Shown piece after piece: positions 33,165 through 42,105 of a stretch of 64,000 nucleotides of DNA. The stretch's first letter is position 1. Every line of letters starts with the position of its first letter. Made by a program: the position numbers and the translations under genes. The DNA is from Dactylosporangium fulvum (GTDB lineage: Bacteria; Actinomycetota; Actinomycetes; Mycobacteriales; Micromonosporaceae), in NCBI RefSeq assembly GCF_025137375.1, contig NZ_CP073720.1:1760501-1824500 (forward strand), given 5' to 3'. The notes below the pieces were generated by a model. That model did not search any database and was not told the DNA's origin. It saw only the letters and a program-made list of their open reading frames with translations.

Positions 33165-34942
33165 GCGGGATCGAGATCGTCCTAGCCGTTGCGGTCGCCG
33201 TCCTCGTTGTGGTGGTCGTTGTCGTGGTCGTCGCGGCCCTCAAGGTGGTCCGGCGGCTCAGTGTCGCGCCTGTGCCTGTGGCGCCGGCCGCCGACGACCC
33301 GGCGTTCCTCGCCGAGAAGGACCGCCAGGAACATTCTCTCGCATCGTTGCGCACCGCCGCCGAAGACGCGACCGCCGCCGTTGATGAGGCGCGGGCGGCG
33401 GCGGCTGCTGCCCGTACCGAGGCCGCGGCAGCCAAGGCCGAAGCGTCCTCCGCGCGCTCGGAGGCGCGGCGGATTCAGGACGCCGCCCGGGCCGAGGCCG
33501 ACTCGCTCCTGGAGCGGGCCCACCGGCAGGCGGAGCAGGACGCCGAGCAGGCCAGAGCCACCGCCCGCCGCGCCGGCGAGCGGGAGGTCAGCCAGCTCAC
33601 GGCCGTCGCCAAGGAGCAGTCCCAGGATGCCGAGCGCCGGCAGCGCCGGTTGGACGAGCGGGAGCGGCTGCTCGCCGAGGAGGCCGAGCGGCTGGCGGAG
33701 CGGGACCGGCGCATCAGCGGTACCGAGGCCGATCTCTTGGAACGTGAAGCGGCGTTCACGCGCCGTGAGGCGGAACTCGCCGAAGCGGAGGAGCGGCACC
33801 ACGAGGAGCTGGAGCGCATCGCCGGGCTCACCGCCGACGCCGCCCGGGTCGAGGTCATCGAGACGATCGAGGGGCAGGCCAAGCGGGAGGCCGCGCTGCT
33901 CGTGCGGGACATCGAGAACGACGCGCGCAGCACCGCCGAGCAGCGGGCCCGGCACATCGTCGTCGACGCCATCCAGCGGGTCGCCAGCGAGCAGACCGCG
34001 GAGAGTGTCGTCAGCGTGCTGCACCTGCCCAGCGACGAGATGAAGGGCCGGATCATCGGCCGCGAGGGGCGCAACATCCGGGCGTTCGAGTCGACGACGG
34101 GGGTCAACCTCATCATCGACGACACGCCGGAGGCGGTGCTGCTGTCCTGCTTCGATCCGGTACGGCGCGAGATCGGCCGGCTCACCCTGGAGAAGCTGGT
34201 GCTCGACGGGCGGATCCACCCGCACCGCATCGAGGAGGTCTTCGAGCAGGCCAAGCACGAGGTCGAGCGGCTGTGCAGCCGGGCCGCCGAGGACGCGCTC
34301 GTTGAGGTCGGCATCACCGACCTGCACCCGGAGCTCATGACGCTGCTGGGCCGGCTGCGGTACCGCACCAGCTACGGCCAGAACGTGCTCAAGCACCTGG
34401 TGGAAACCGCGCACATCGCCGGGATCATGGCCTCCGAGCTGCGGCTCGACCCGGCGCTCATCAAGCGGTGCGCGTTTCTGCACGACATCGGCAAGGCGCT
34501 CACCCACGAGGTCGAGGGCAGCCACGCGCTGATCGGCGCCGACGTGGCCCGCAAGTACGGCGAGCACGAGGACGTCGTGCACGCGATCGAGGCGCACCAC
34601 AACGAGGTGCTGCCGCAGACGATCGAGGCGGTCCTCACCCAGGCGTCCGACGCCTGCTCCGGCGGCCGGCCGGGGGCGCGGCGGGAGAGCCTGGAGGCGT
34701 ACGTCAAGCGCCTCGAGCGCATCGAGGAGATCGCCGGCGGCAAGTCGGGCGTCGAGAAGGTCTTCGCGATGCAGGCCGGCCGCGAGATCCGGGTCATGGT
34801 CCGCCCCGACGACGTCGACGACATCGGGGCGGCCGTGCTGGCCCGGGACGTGGCGAAGCAGATCGAGGAGGAGCTGACCTACCCCGGCCAGATCCGCGTC
34901 ACCGTGGTCCGCGAGTCGCGGGTGACGGAGATCGCCCGCTAG
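33161..34942 (+). CDS. rny: Ribonuclease Y
   Basis: The 593-residue membrane-anchored endoribonuclease begins mRNA decay. Order: an N-terminal helix made almost wholly of Val/Ala (residues 5-26), a long coiled coil (~65-270), a KH RNA-binding domain around the motif G-R-I-I-G-R-E-G-R-N at about 296, and an HD phosphodiesterase domain with His441-Asp442 in F-L-H-D-I-G-K. The length is above the usual ~520 because the coiled coil is extended. The GTG start is supported by GAGG 9 bp upstream and the membrane helix beginning at once. Its stop overlaps the stop of the convergent Hsp70-like gene by four bases. Confidence 0.95.
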   Translation: MSGIEIVLAVAVAVLVVVVVVVVVAALKVVRRLSVAPVPVAPAADDPAFLAEKDRQEHSLASLRTAAEDATAAVDEARAAAAAARTEAAAAKAEASSARSEARRIQDAARAEADSLLERAHRQAEQDAEQARATARRAGEREVSQLTAVAKEQSQDAERRQRRLDERERLLAEEAERLAERDRRISGTEADLLEREAAFTRREAELAEAEERHHEELERIAGLTADAARVEVIETIEGQAKREAALLVRDIENDARSTAEQRARHIVVDAIQRVASEQTAESVVSVLHLPSDEMKGRIIGREGRNIRAFESTTGVNLIIDDTPEAVLLSCFDPVRREIGRLTLEKLVLDGRIHPHRIEEVFEQAKHEVERLCSRAAEDALVEVGITDLHPELMTLLGRLRYRTSYGQNVLKHLVETAHIAGIMASELRLDPALIKRCAFLHDIGKALTHEVEGSHALIGADVARKYGEHEDVVHAIEAHHNEVLPQTIEAVLTQASDACSGGRPGARRESLEAYVKRLERIEEIAGGKSGVEKVFAMQAGREIRVMVRPDDVDDIGAAVLARDVAKQIEEELTYPGQIRVTVVRESRVTEIAR

Positions 34943-37788
34943 GGAGCGATCTTCGCGTCCGGCTTCACGTAGGGGTTCGCCACCTTGTACGACCAGATCA
35001 CCGGATCCGGAACGTTGAGGTTGCCGTCCCGGTCGAACTTGATCGACCGGGACACGCCCTTGCCGTCGTACGACTTCACGAAGGCCTGCATGTCCGCCCG
35101 GGTGCCCTTGCCGGCGAGGAGGCCGGCCAGGTAGACGTTCGCGGCGTCGTACGACTCGGGGCCGTAGTAGGTGGCCGTCTTGCCGTACTTGGCCTGGTAG
35201 CGCGACCCGAAGTCGTCGCCGGCCTTCTCCGGGGGCAGGCACGGGCAGGTGATGACCACGCCGTCGGCCGCGCCGGCGGTGTTGTTGACGAAGCCCTGCG
35301 TGAAGATCCGGTCCGCCGCCACGACCGCGATCGTCGGCTTGGCAGTCCGCAGCGCCTTCACGAAGATCGCCCCGTCGTCGGCCTGACCGGCGAAGTACAC
35401 CCCGTCGGGGTTGGCGTCCGTGACCTGCTTGACCGCCGACGCGAAGTCCTTGTCCGCCCGCCGGATCGAGACCGTGCTGCTCGCGGTCGGACCCAGCGCG
35501 TCCGACGCCCCTTTGCGTCCCACCGTGCCGAAGTCCGTGTCGTCGTACACGATCACGACCTTCTTCGCCTTCAGGACGTTTTTCAGGTAGCGCCCGCCGG
35601 CCGCCGCCTGGTCCGTGTCCGAGCCGATGATCCGGTGGAACGTCGCCCAGCCCCGCGTGGTCAGGTCGTCGTCGGGCGAGAACGGCGTGATCATCGGGAC
35701 ACCGGCCTCGTCGAGGATCGGCCCGGCGGCGAGGATCTCGTTGCGGTACACCGGCCCGACCACGCCCATGATCTTGGGATCGTCGGCGAGATCCTGTGCC
35801 TTGGACTTGCTGAGGTCTTCTTTGCCCTGCGTGTCGAACTCCGCGAACTCCACCCCGCACGACGGGTTTTTGGTGTTGAAGTCCTCGACCGCCATCTTGA
35901 CGCTGTTGCGCATCATGACGCCGTCCTCGGAGTTGGTGCCGCTGGCCATGCCGAGATAGGCGATCTTGTTCCCGCACGCCGGGGACACGGCCGGCGCCGC
36001 CTGCTTCGACGGGTCGCCGCCCGGCTCGTCGCCGCCGTCGCGGTTGACCCACCAGATGAGCCCGCCGACCACGAGCAGCAGCGCCAGCACGCTGCCGCCG
36101 ATCGCCGCGACCAGGGCACCCGAGCGCTTCTGATTCGGCGGCTGTACGGGCTGCTGCCAGGCCGGTGGCGGTTGCTGCACGGGGATCTGCGGCACGGAGA
36201 CCGGCTGCACCGGCGGCCGGTGGGCGACCGGTGGCTGCTGGACGACCGGTGGCTGGTACACCGGGGGCCGCTGCTGCTGGTATCCGACCGGCTGCTGAAC
36301 GGGCGGCCGCTGGACCATCGGTGGCTGCTGGACCGGCGGCGTGCTCACCGGTGACGGCGGCGTGCTCACCGGCCGCGGCTGGTTCGGCACGGGTGGCGGG
36401 CTCACCGGCTGCCCCGAGGTGGGCTGCGTCGGCACGATCGGCATCGAGCCGGTCTGCAGCAGCGGCGGCAGGTGCGGTGTCAACGACGGCATGCTGAACG
36501 CCGGCTCGCCCGAGACGGGCTGGCCCGACACCGGCTGGCCGGAGGTGGGAACCCCTGACACAGGCGAGGCCGCGACGTCGCCGCTCGGCTCCGTCCCGCC
36601 CGGCCCTGCCGGTGTTCCGCCGCCCGAGGTCGGCCGCGGACCGCCGGAGATGGGGGAGGGGACGATCGGCGACCCGGTCGCGCCCACGCCGCCGACCGCC
36701 GCCCGGCCGGTCGGCGGCGCCAGGTGCAGCGCACCCTCGGCCACTACCAGTTCCGGCTGCTCGATCGCGGTCGGTGCCAGTCCCATGGCCCGGTGCAGCA
36801 GGGTCGCCGCGAGCGGGATCCGGCTGGAGCCGCCGACGAGGAACACGGCCACGACCGGTGACTGCGCCACCCCGGCGGACCGGAGGGCGATCTGCGTCGT
36901 GGTCACCGTGCGGTCCAGGATCGGCTTGGCCAGCTGCTCCAACTGCTCCCGGCCGATCGGCACGCTCTCGTCGAACAGCGGCACGTGCACGTACGTCGTC
37001 GCGGCCCGGCTCAGCATCTCCTTCGCCAGCCGGGCGTCCTCCCACAGCTGCCAGGCGGCCCGCCGGTCGGTCTCGCTCTCCGGGTTGGTGAGGCGCCGCC
37101 ACTGGTCGCCCTCGCGGCCGGCGAAGTTGCGCCCGAGGTACGCCACCACGGCCGCATCGACGTCGAGACCGCCCGCGTCGGGCAGGCCCTCGCTCACGAG
37201 CACGTCGAAGCCGCCGCCCGCGTTGCGGCGCACCACACTCGCGTCGAAGGTGCCGGCACCGAAGTCGTAGACGACGGCGACGCCGCCCACCGGGACGTGC
37301 GTGCCGACCGTACCGACAAAATAGGACGCGGCGGCGACCGGCTCGGGGGACAGCAGCGGCGCCGGCAGCCCCGCCGCCGTCGCGGCCTGCGCGAGCGTCT
37401 GGCGGCGCTGCGGCGGCCACGTCGCCGGGTGCGTGATCATCACCTGGCCGGGCTTGGCTCCCGCCACCCGCTCGGCCTCGGCGGCGACCCGGCGCAGGAC
37501 GCTCGCGACGAGCTCCAGCACGGGCACGTCACGCTCGCCGAGCCAGACGACGCTCTCTTCGACGCGGCGCTTCGGATACGGCTCGAACCGGTGCGGTTGC
37601 AGGCGTGCCGAGTGGACGGCGTCGCGCCCGGTGAGGATCGTGCCGTCGGCGTTGACGTAAACGGCCGACGGCAGCAGCGGTGATCCGTCGAAGAGCAGGG
37701 GCTTGGTGCGGCCGTCCGGCCAACGCAGGACCGCGACGGTGTTCGAGGTGCCGAAGTCGATGCCTAGCCGAAAACCGCTGTCCGCCAC
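34939..37788 (-). CDS. Hsp70-like ATPase fused through a membrane helix to an extracellular LIV-type solute-binding domain
   Basis: The 949-residue protein has four parts. Residues 1-355 are an actin/Hsp70 ATPase: phosphate-1 motif G-I-D-F-G-T-S-N-T (9-17), phosphate-2 V-Y-D-F-G-A-G-T-F-D, and adenosine motif F-L-V-G-G-S-S-R-I-P. The Hsp70 substrate-binding domain is absent; instead residues 356-554 form a Pro/Gln/Ser/Gly-rich linker. A single membrane helix spans 556-581. Residues ~597-949 are a type I periplasmic-binding domain of the Leu/Ile/Val family (G-V-V-G-P-V-Y-R-N-E and V-V-I-V-Y-D-D-T-D-F-G). Predicted topology is ATPase inside, ligand domain outside, like a one-pass receptor. It is the last gene of a glutamate-type ABC operon, 40 bp after the second permease. 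The GTG at 37788 is chosen by the family start; a GTG at 37845 is also in frame. Confidence 0.9.
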   Translation of the reverse strand: MADSGFRLGIDFGTSNTVAVLRWPDGRTKPLLFDGSPLLPSAVYVNADGTILTGRDAVHSARLQPHRFEPYPKRRVEESVVWLGERDVPVLELVASVLRRVAAEAERVAGAKPGQVMITHPATWPPQRRQTLAQAATAAGLPAPLLSPEPVAAASYFVGTVGTHVPVGGVAVVYDFGAGTFDASVVRRNAGGGFDVLVSEGLPDAGGLDVDAAVVAYLGRNFAGREGDQWRRLTNPESETDRRAAWQLWEDARLAKEMLSRAATTYVHVPLFDESVPIGREQLEQLAKPILDRTVTTTQIALRSAGVAQSPVVAVFLVGGSSRIPLAATLLHRAMGLAPTAIEQPELVVAEGALHLAPPTGRAAVGGVGATGSPIVPSPISGGPRPTSGGGTPAGPGGTEPSGDVAASPVSGVPTSGQPVSGQPVSGEPAFSMPSLTPHLPPLLQTGSMPIVPTQPTSGQPVSPPPVPNQPRPVSTPPSPVSTPPVQQPPMVQRPPVQQPVGYQQQRPPVYQPPVVQQPPVAHRPPVQPVSVPQIPVQQPPPAWQQPVQPPNQKRSGALVAAIGGSVLALLLVVGGLIWWVNRDGGDEPGGDPSKQAAPAVSPACGNKIAYLGMASGTNSEDGVMMRNSVKMAVEDFNTKNPSCGVEFAEFDTQGKEDLSKSKAQDLADDPKIMGVVGPVYRNEILAAGPILDEAGVPMITPFSPDDDLTTRGWATFHRIIGSDTDQAAAGGRYLKNVLKAKKVVIVYDDTDFGTVGRKGASDALGPTASSTVSIRRADKDFASAVKQVTDANPDGVYFAGQADDGAIFVKALRTAKPTIAVVAADRIFTQGFVNNTAGAADGVVITCPCLPPEKAGDDFGSRYQAKYGKTATYYGPESYDAANVYLAGLLAGKGTRADMQAFVKSYDGKGVSRSIKFDRDGNLNVPDPVIWSYKVANPYVKPDAKIAP

Positions 37789-37828
37789 CCGGGCAGCGTA
37801 CGCACCGGGCGCAACCTTGCCAATCGCC

Positions 37829-38701
37829 TCAAACGGCAGCTGCACTTCCGGTTTCCGTCGTCGCAGGGGCCGGTCGCGCCGTCGTCTTCATCCGCCGGCC
37901 GCCACGGCTCATCCGCTTCTGCAGCCAGTAGGCGAAGTAGCTGAGCAGGCCGCAGGTCGCGATGTAGATGGCGGCGACGATCAGGTAGCTCGGCACGTAG
38001 GGGAACCCGAACGTCAGGCGGCCACCGATCTGCTTGCCGACGGTCAGCAGCTCCGGCACGGTGATGATGAACCCGAGCGCGGTGTCCTTCAGTAGGACCA
38101 CGAGCTGGCTCACGATCGCCGGGAGCATCGAGCGCACCGCCTGCGGCAGCAGGATGAGCGTCATCACCTGGGTCTTGCGCATGCCCAGGGCGTACGCCGC
38201 CTCGGACTGCCCGCGCGAGACCGCCTCGATGCCGGCGCGGAAGATCTCCGCCAGCACCGAGCCGTTGTAGAGGGTCAGGCCGATGACGAGCGGCCAGAAC
38301 GGTTCGATCTTGAAGCCGAGCTGGAGCGGCCCGTAGTACGCGAAGAAGATCAGGATCAGCAGCGGGATCGCCCGGAACAGCTCGACCACCACGGTCGACG
38401 GCGCCCGGAAGAATGCGTGGTCGCTCAGCCGGCCGGCGGCGAAGATCGCACCGAAGGCGAGCGCCAGCACCGCGGCGGCGCCCGCCGCCCGCAACGTGGT
38501 CAGGTAGCCCTGGAGCAGTTGCTCCTGGATCGCCGTGTACTGGAACTGCTGCCACTTGATCGACTCGAACTGGCCGGTCTCGTTGAAGCGGTACACGATG
38601 TACCCGAGCAGGGCCAGGATCGCGAGAGCGCTCACCACGCCGATGATTCGGTTACGCAGCCGCGCCTTGGGTCCGGGCAGGTCGTAGAGCACGTTGGTCA
38701 T
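37829..38701 (-). CDS. gluD: Polar amino-acid (glutamate-type) ABC permease, second subunit
   Basis: The 290-residue inner-membrane permease (GluD position) has an N-terminal helix at ~20-38 and a core of five helices with the His/Glu/Gln/Opine permease signature. The cytoplasmic EAA loop E-A-A-Y-A-L-G-M-R near 170 contacts the ATPase. The start overlaps the gluC stop by 4 bp (ATGA). A Thr/Pro/Ala tail ends the protein, and the Hsp70-receptor gene follows after 40 bp. Confidence 0.92.
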   Translation of the reverse strand: MTNVLYDLPGPKARLRNRIIGVVSALAILALLGYIVYRFNETGQFESIKWQQFQYTAIQEQLLQGYLTTLRAAGAAAVLALAFGAIFAAGRLSDHAFFRAPSTVVVELFRAIPLLILIFFAYYGPLQLGFKIEPFWPLVIGLTLYNGSVLAEIFRAGIEAVSRGQSEAAYALGMRKTQVMTLILLPQAVRSMLPAIVSQLVVLLKDTALGFIITVPELLTVGKQIGGRLTFGFPYVPSYLIVAAIYIATCGLLSYFAYWLQKRMSRGGRRMKTTARPAPATTETGSAAAV

Positions 38702-39354
38702 CGCGCGACCTTCCAGCGCCGTTCGAGCCGCCGCTGCAGGTAGACCAGCGGGGCGATGATGATCAGGAAGCCGATGGCGATCCAGAGCAGGACCTGGATC
38801 TGGTTTTCACCACGCTCGGCGAGGTAGGCGCGGATGGCGCCGGCCTCGGCGACCGAGAAGCCGGCCGCGACGGTGGTGTTCTTCAGCATGGCGATGAGCA
38901 CGCTCATCATCGGTGGCACGATGCTGCGGAACGCCTGCGGCAGCACAACCGAGCCGAGCACCTGGCCGAACGTCATGCCGAGCGCGCGGGCGGCCTCGGC
39001 CTGCCCGACCGGCACCGTGTTGATGCCGGAGCGCAGCACCTCGCAGACGAACGCGCTGGTGTAGGCCGTGAGCGCGATGCACGCGCCGGTGAAGTAGTCG
39101 AAGGTCACGTTGAGCTTCGGCACCGCGAAGACGAGCAGCGCGAAGACCAGCGTCAGCGGCGTGTTGCGCAGCAGTTGCACGTAGGACGTGCCGAACGCGC
39201 GCAGTGCCGGGATCGGGGACACCCGCATCGCCGTGAGCAGCGTGCCGAGAACCAGGGAACTCACGGCGGCGATCACAAACAGCTCGATCGTCGACAGGAA
39301 GTGTGGGCCGATGACGTCCCAGTTGTCGGTCAGTACGTGCCAGAACGAACCCAT
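38698..39354 (-). CDS. gluC: Polar amino-acid (glutamate-type) ABC permease, first subunit
   Basis: The 218-residue permease has five membrane helices and the EAA motif E-A-A-R-A-L-G-M near 120. It pairs with the following permease to form a heterodimeric channel. R-N-T-P-L-T-L in the first third is typical of the family. It is separated from the binding-protein gene by 58 bp that contain a strong hairpin. Confidence 0.92.
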   Translation of the reverse strand: MGSFWHVLTDNWDVIGPHFLSTIELFVIAAVSSLVLGTLLTAMRVSPIPALRAFGTSYVQLLRNTPLTLVFALLVFAVPKLNVTFDYFTGACIALTAYTSAFVCEVLRSGINTVPVGQAEAARALGMTFGQVLGSVVLPQAFRSIVPPMMSVLIAMLKNTTVAAGFSVAEAGAIRAYLAERGENQIQVLLWIAIGFLIIIAPLVYLQRRLERRWKVAR

Positions 39355-39375
39355 GAAGACCTCGGGGAAGGGGAA

Positions 39376-39400
39376 GGGGCGCCGCTCGCGGCGGCGCCCC
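39376..39400 (-). terminator. Intra-operon hairpin after the binding-protein gene
   Basis: A perfect 10-bp GC stem, GGGGCGCCGC (39376-39385) with GCGGCGCCCC (39391-39400), and a 5-nt loop lies between gluB and gluC. It probably stabilises or partly terminates the mRNA so that the binding protein is made in excess over the membrane subunits. Confidence 0.7.
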
Positions 39401-39412
39401 TCGTGGTGTCGA

Positions 39413-40378
39413 CTAGTACTTCTCGAGCGTCGGCGGGGTGGCCGACGAGCCCGACTTGCCGAGCGTGCCGTCGTAGATCTTCTGCCACGTGCCGTCGCCG
39501 AAGGCGGCCTCGAGCGAGGCGTTGACGAAGTCGCGCAGTGCCTTGTCGTCGTGGTTCAGGCCGATGCCGTACTTCTCGGGGTACGGCTGGCTCGTCGCCG
39601 GGTTGATGAACGGCTTGCCGACGACCTTCAGCAGCGCCGGGTTCTGCGCCGCGTAGCCCTTGAGGATCGCGTCGTCCGTGGTCACCGCGTCGACCTTCTT
39701 GTCGATCAGCTGCGACACGCACTCGGAGTAGGTGCCGAACTCGACGATCTTGCCGCCGGGCTCGGTCAGCTTCTGATCGCGCACCCGCTGGATCGGGGTC
39801 GAGCCGGTCACGGAGCAGATCGTCTTGCCCTTGAGCGAGTCGGCGCCGGTGATCGCGCTGTCGTCCTTGCGGACCAGCAGGTCCTGCGCGGCGATGAAGT
39901 ACGGGCCGGCGAACGAGACGTCGGTCTTGCGCTTGTCGGTGATCGAGTAGGTGCCGACGTAGTAGTCGACCTCACCGCTCTTGATCGCCGTCTCGCGGTT
40001 GGGGGACGGGATCTCCTTGTACTCGATCTTCGCCGGGTCGATGCCCAGCTTCGACGCGATCAGCTGCGCGATCTCGATGTCGAAACCGCAGCGCTTGCCG
40101 GACGCGTCCTTGTAGCCGAGGTTCGGCTGGTCGTACTTGACACCGACGACCACCTTGCCCGCCGACTTGACCTTGTCGAAGGTCGGGCTGCCGGTGATCG
40201 CGACGTTGCTGGCCGGGGTGAGCGTCACGCCCGACGAACTGCAGCTATCGCTGGCCGGTGCGTTCGACCCGGTGGCCCCCGGGGTCTCCGGGGTCGGCTC
40301 GCCCTCCTTGCCGCAAGCGGCAAGGCCCAGTGCAAGGGTGGCGACTGCGGCTACCGCCGCGATCCGCGTGATTCGCAT
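39413..40378 (-). CDS. gluB: Glutamate-type ABC transporter substrate-binding lipoprotein
   Basis: The 321-residue lipoprotein has its modified Cys at 22 (L-A-A-C-G) and a family 3 solute-binding domain from about 65. Ligand landmarks are G-F-D-I-E-I-A-Q (first lobe), R-E-T-A-I-K-S-G-E-V-D and the D-A-V-T-T-D-D hinge-side motif. Two Cys pairs could form disulphides. It captures acidic or related polar amino acids outside the membrane and hands them to the permease pair. It lies 66 bp after the ATPase gene. Confidence 0.92.
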   Translation of the reverse strand: MRITRIAAVAAVATLALGLAACGKEGEPTPETPGATGSNAPASDSCSSSGVTLTPASNVAITGSPTFDKVKSAGKVVVGVKYDQPNLGYKDASGKRCGFDIEIAQLIASKLGIDPAKIEYKEIPSPNRETAIKSGEVDYYVGTYSITDKRKTDVSFAGPYFIAAQDLLVRKDDSAITGADSLKGKTICSVTGSTPIQRVRDQKLTEPGGKIVEFGTYSECVSQLIDKKVDAVTTDDAILKGYAAQNPALLKVVGKPFINPATSQPYPEKYGIGLNHDDKALRDFVNASLEAAFGDGTWQKIYDGTLGKSGSSATPPTLEKY

Positions 40379-40444
40379 GATTGCGTGCTCCTTTCCATCA
40401 CCTCAAGGCCGCCCGGGGTCGCCGGACGGCCGGAAACGCACCGG

Positions 40445-41188
40445 TCAGTGCGTCAGGATCTTCGACAGGAAGTCCTTTGCCCGGTCGCTCTTCGGGTTGG
40501 CGAAGAAATCGGCCGGCGCCGCTTCCTCCACCAACTGGCCGTCGGCCATGAAGACGACGCGATTGGCCGCGTGGCGGGCAAACCCCATCTCGTGGGTGAC
40601 CACGACCATGGTCATGCCTTCCCGGGCCAGCCCCGTCATCACGTCGAGCACCTCGCCGACCATTTCGGGGTCGAGGGCGCTCGTCGGCTCGTCGAACAGC
40701 ATGGCCTTCGGCTGCATGGCGAGCGCCCGGGCGATCGCCGCGCGCTGCTGCTGGCCGCCCGAGAGCTGTGCCGGGTACTTCTCCGCCTGCGTGCCGATGC
40801 CGACCCGGTCGAGCAGCCCCATGGCGCGCTCGCGCACCACGGCCGGCTTCTCCTTACGGACCTTGACCGGCCCCAACATCACGTTTTCCAGCACTGTCTT
40901 GTGCGCGAACAGGTTGAACGACTGGAACACCATGCCGACCTCGCTGCGCAACCGGGCGAGCGGGCGGCCCTCCTCGGGCAGCCGTGTGCCATCGAAGACG
41001 ATCTCGCCGTCGTTGATCGGCTCCAGCCGGTTGATGGCGCGGCAGAGTGTCGACTTGCCCGAACCGGAGGGCCCGACGACGACCACGACCTCACCGCGGC
41101 CGATCGACAGGTTGATGTCCTTCAGAACGTGCAACTCGCCGAACCACTTGTTCACGCCATTGAGCACGATCAAAGGTTCGTCTGTCAT
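40445..41188 (-). CDS. gluA: Glutamate-type ABC transporter ATP-binding protein
   Basis: The 247-residue ATPase has Walker [10 protein letters not shown] near 39-47, Q-loop V-F-Q-S-F-N-L-F, signature L-S-G-G-Q-Q-Q-R, Walker [12 protein letters not shown] and the H-loop T-H-E-M-G-F. These are the polar-amino-acid uptake type. It is the first gene of the leftward operon ATPase, binding protein, permease, permease, Hsp70-receptor. The promoter lies in the 118-bp interval shared with divergent surE. Confidence 0.94.
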   Translation of the reverse strand: MTDEPLIVLNGVNKWFGELHVLKDINLSIGRGEVVVVVGPSGSGKSTLCRAINRLEPINDGEIVFDGTRLPEEGRPLARLRSEVGMVFQSFNLFAHKTVLENVMLGPVKVRKEKPAVVRERAMGLLDRVGIGTQAEKYPAQLSGGQQQRAAIARALAMQPKAMLFDEPTSALDPEMVGEVLDVMTGLAREGMTMVVVTHEMGFARHAANRVVFMADGQLVEEAAPADFFANPKSDRAKDFLSKILTH

Positions 41189-41306
41189 CGTCCGCCTCGC
41201 TGCGTGGGAATGCTTTCGGGAAACGTTAGCCGCGGCAGCGCCCCTGAACGGCGGCGCAGCGGTCACGGACCGATAACGGCGAGGCCCTTTTGTCACACTG
41301 TCGACC

Positions 41307-42092
41307 ATGAGAATTCTGGTGACCAACGACGACGGCATCGACAGCCCCGGGCTCCACGCACTCGCCGCGACGGCCGTCCGGGCCGGACACGACGTCGTGG
41401 TCGCCGCCCCGGCGAAGGAGGCGAGCGGCGCCAGCGCCTCGCTCACCGCCGTCGATGTGGGCGGGCGCATCAGCATGGAAGAGCGCATCCTGCCACCGCC
41501 CCTGGCCGCGGTACCGGCGTTCGCCGTCGCCGCCTCGCCGGCGTTCATCGTGCTCATCGCGACCCGCGGCGCGTTCGGCGAGCCGCCGGCCGTGGTCCTG
41601 TCCGGGATCAACCGGGGCCCGAACACGGGTGCCGCGGTCCTGCACTCCGGGACGGTCGGCGCGGCGTTCACCGCGGTCGACAACGGCTGCCGCGCGATGG
41701 CCGTCTCCCTCGGCGTGTCCTTCGACCCGCGCGCCGCGGCCGAGCCGCACTGGGAGACCGCCGCCGAGGTCGCCGGCACCCTGATGCCCCTGCTCACCGG
41801 CCCGTTCGTGCTCAACGTCAACGTCCCGAACGTGGCGGCCGGTGACCTGCGCGGCATCCGGCGGGCGCACCTCGCCGAGTTCGGCACGGTGCAGATGACG
41901 CTGCTGGAGCAGGGTGAAGGCTTCGTGCGCATGTCCTTGGAGCAGTTGGACGGTGGCGCGGAGCCCGGCAGCGACGATGCGTGGCTGCTCGACGGCTACG
42001 TGTCGGTGACGCCGATCCGGCCGCCCCACGAGGCTCTGGACGTATCGCTGCCGGGGTTGGTGGATCCGTCCGGGGAGCATGTCGGGGGCTAG
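41307..42092 (+). CDS. surE: 5'/3'-nucleotidase SurE
   Basis: The 261-residue metal-dependent nucleoside-monophosphate phosphatase has the N-terminal L-V-T-N-D-D-G-I metal motif (Asp8-Asp9), the conserved S-G-A-S-A-S-L loop and [10 protein letters not shown]. It is used in stationary-phase survival and nucleotide salvage. Its 3' end is 13 bp from the start chosen for miaB, so the two are probably co-transcribed. Confidence 0.92.
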   Translation: MRILVTNDDGIDSPGLHALAATAVRAGHDVVVAAPAKEASGASASLTAVDVGGRISMEERILPPPLAAVPAFAVAASPAFIVLIATRGAFGEPPAVVLSGINRGPNTGAAVLHSGTVGAAFTAVDNGCRAMAVSLGVSFDPRAAAEPHWETAAEVAGTLMPLLTGPFVLNVNVPNVAAGDLRGIRRAHLAEFGTVQMTLLEQGEGFVRMSLEQLDGGAEPGSDDAWLLDGYVSVTPIRPPHEALDVSLPGLVDPSGEHVGG

Positions 42093-42105
42093 ACTTCGTG
42101 CTGCC

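Noticed and set aside
33182..37420. A 1,412-codon frame on the minus strand spanning rny and the Hsp70-like gene
   Set aside because: It is antisense to rny and out of frame within the Hsp70-receptor gene; there is no recognisable domain, and both real genes have strong motifs.
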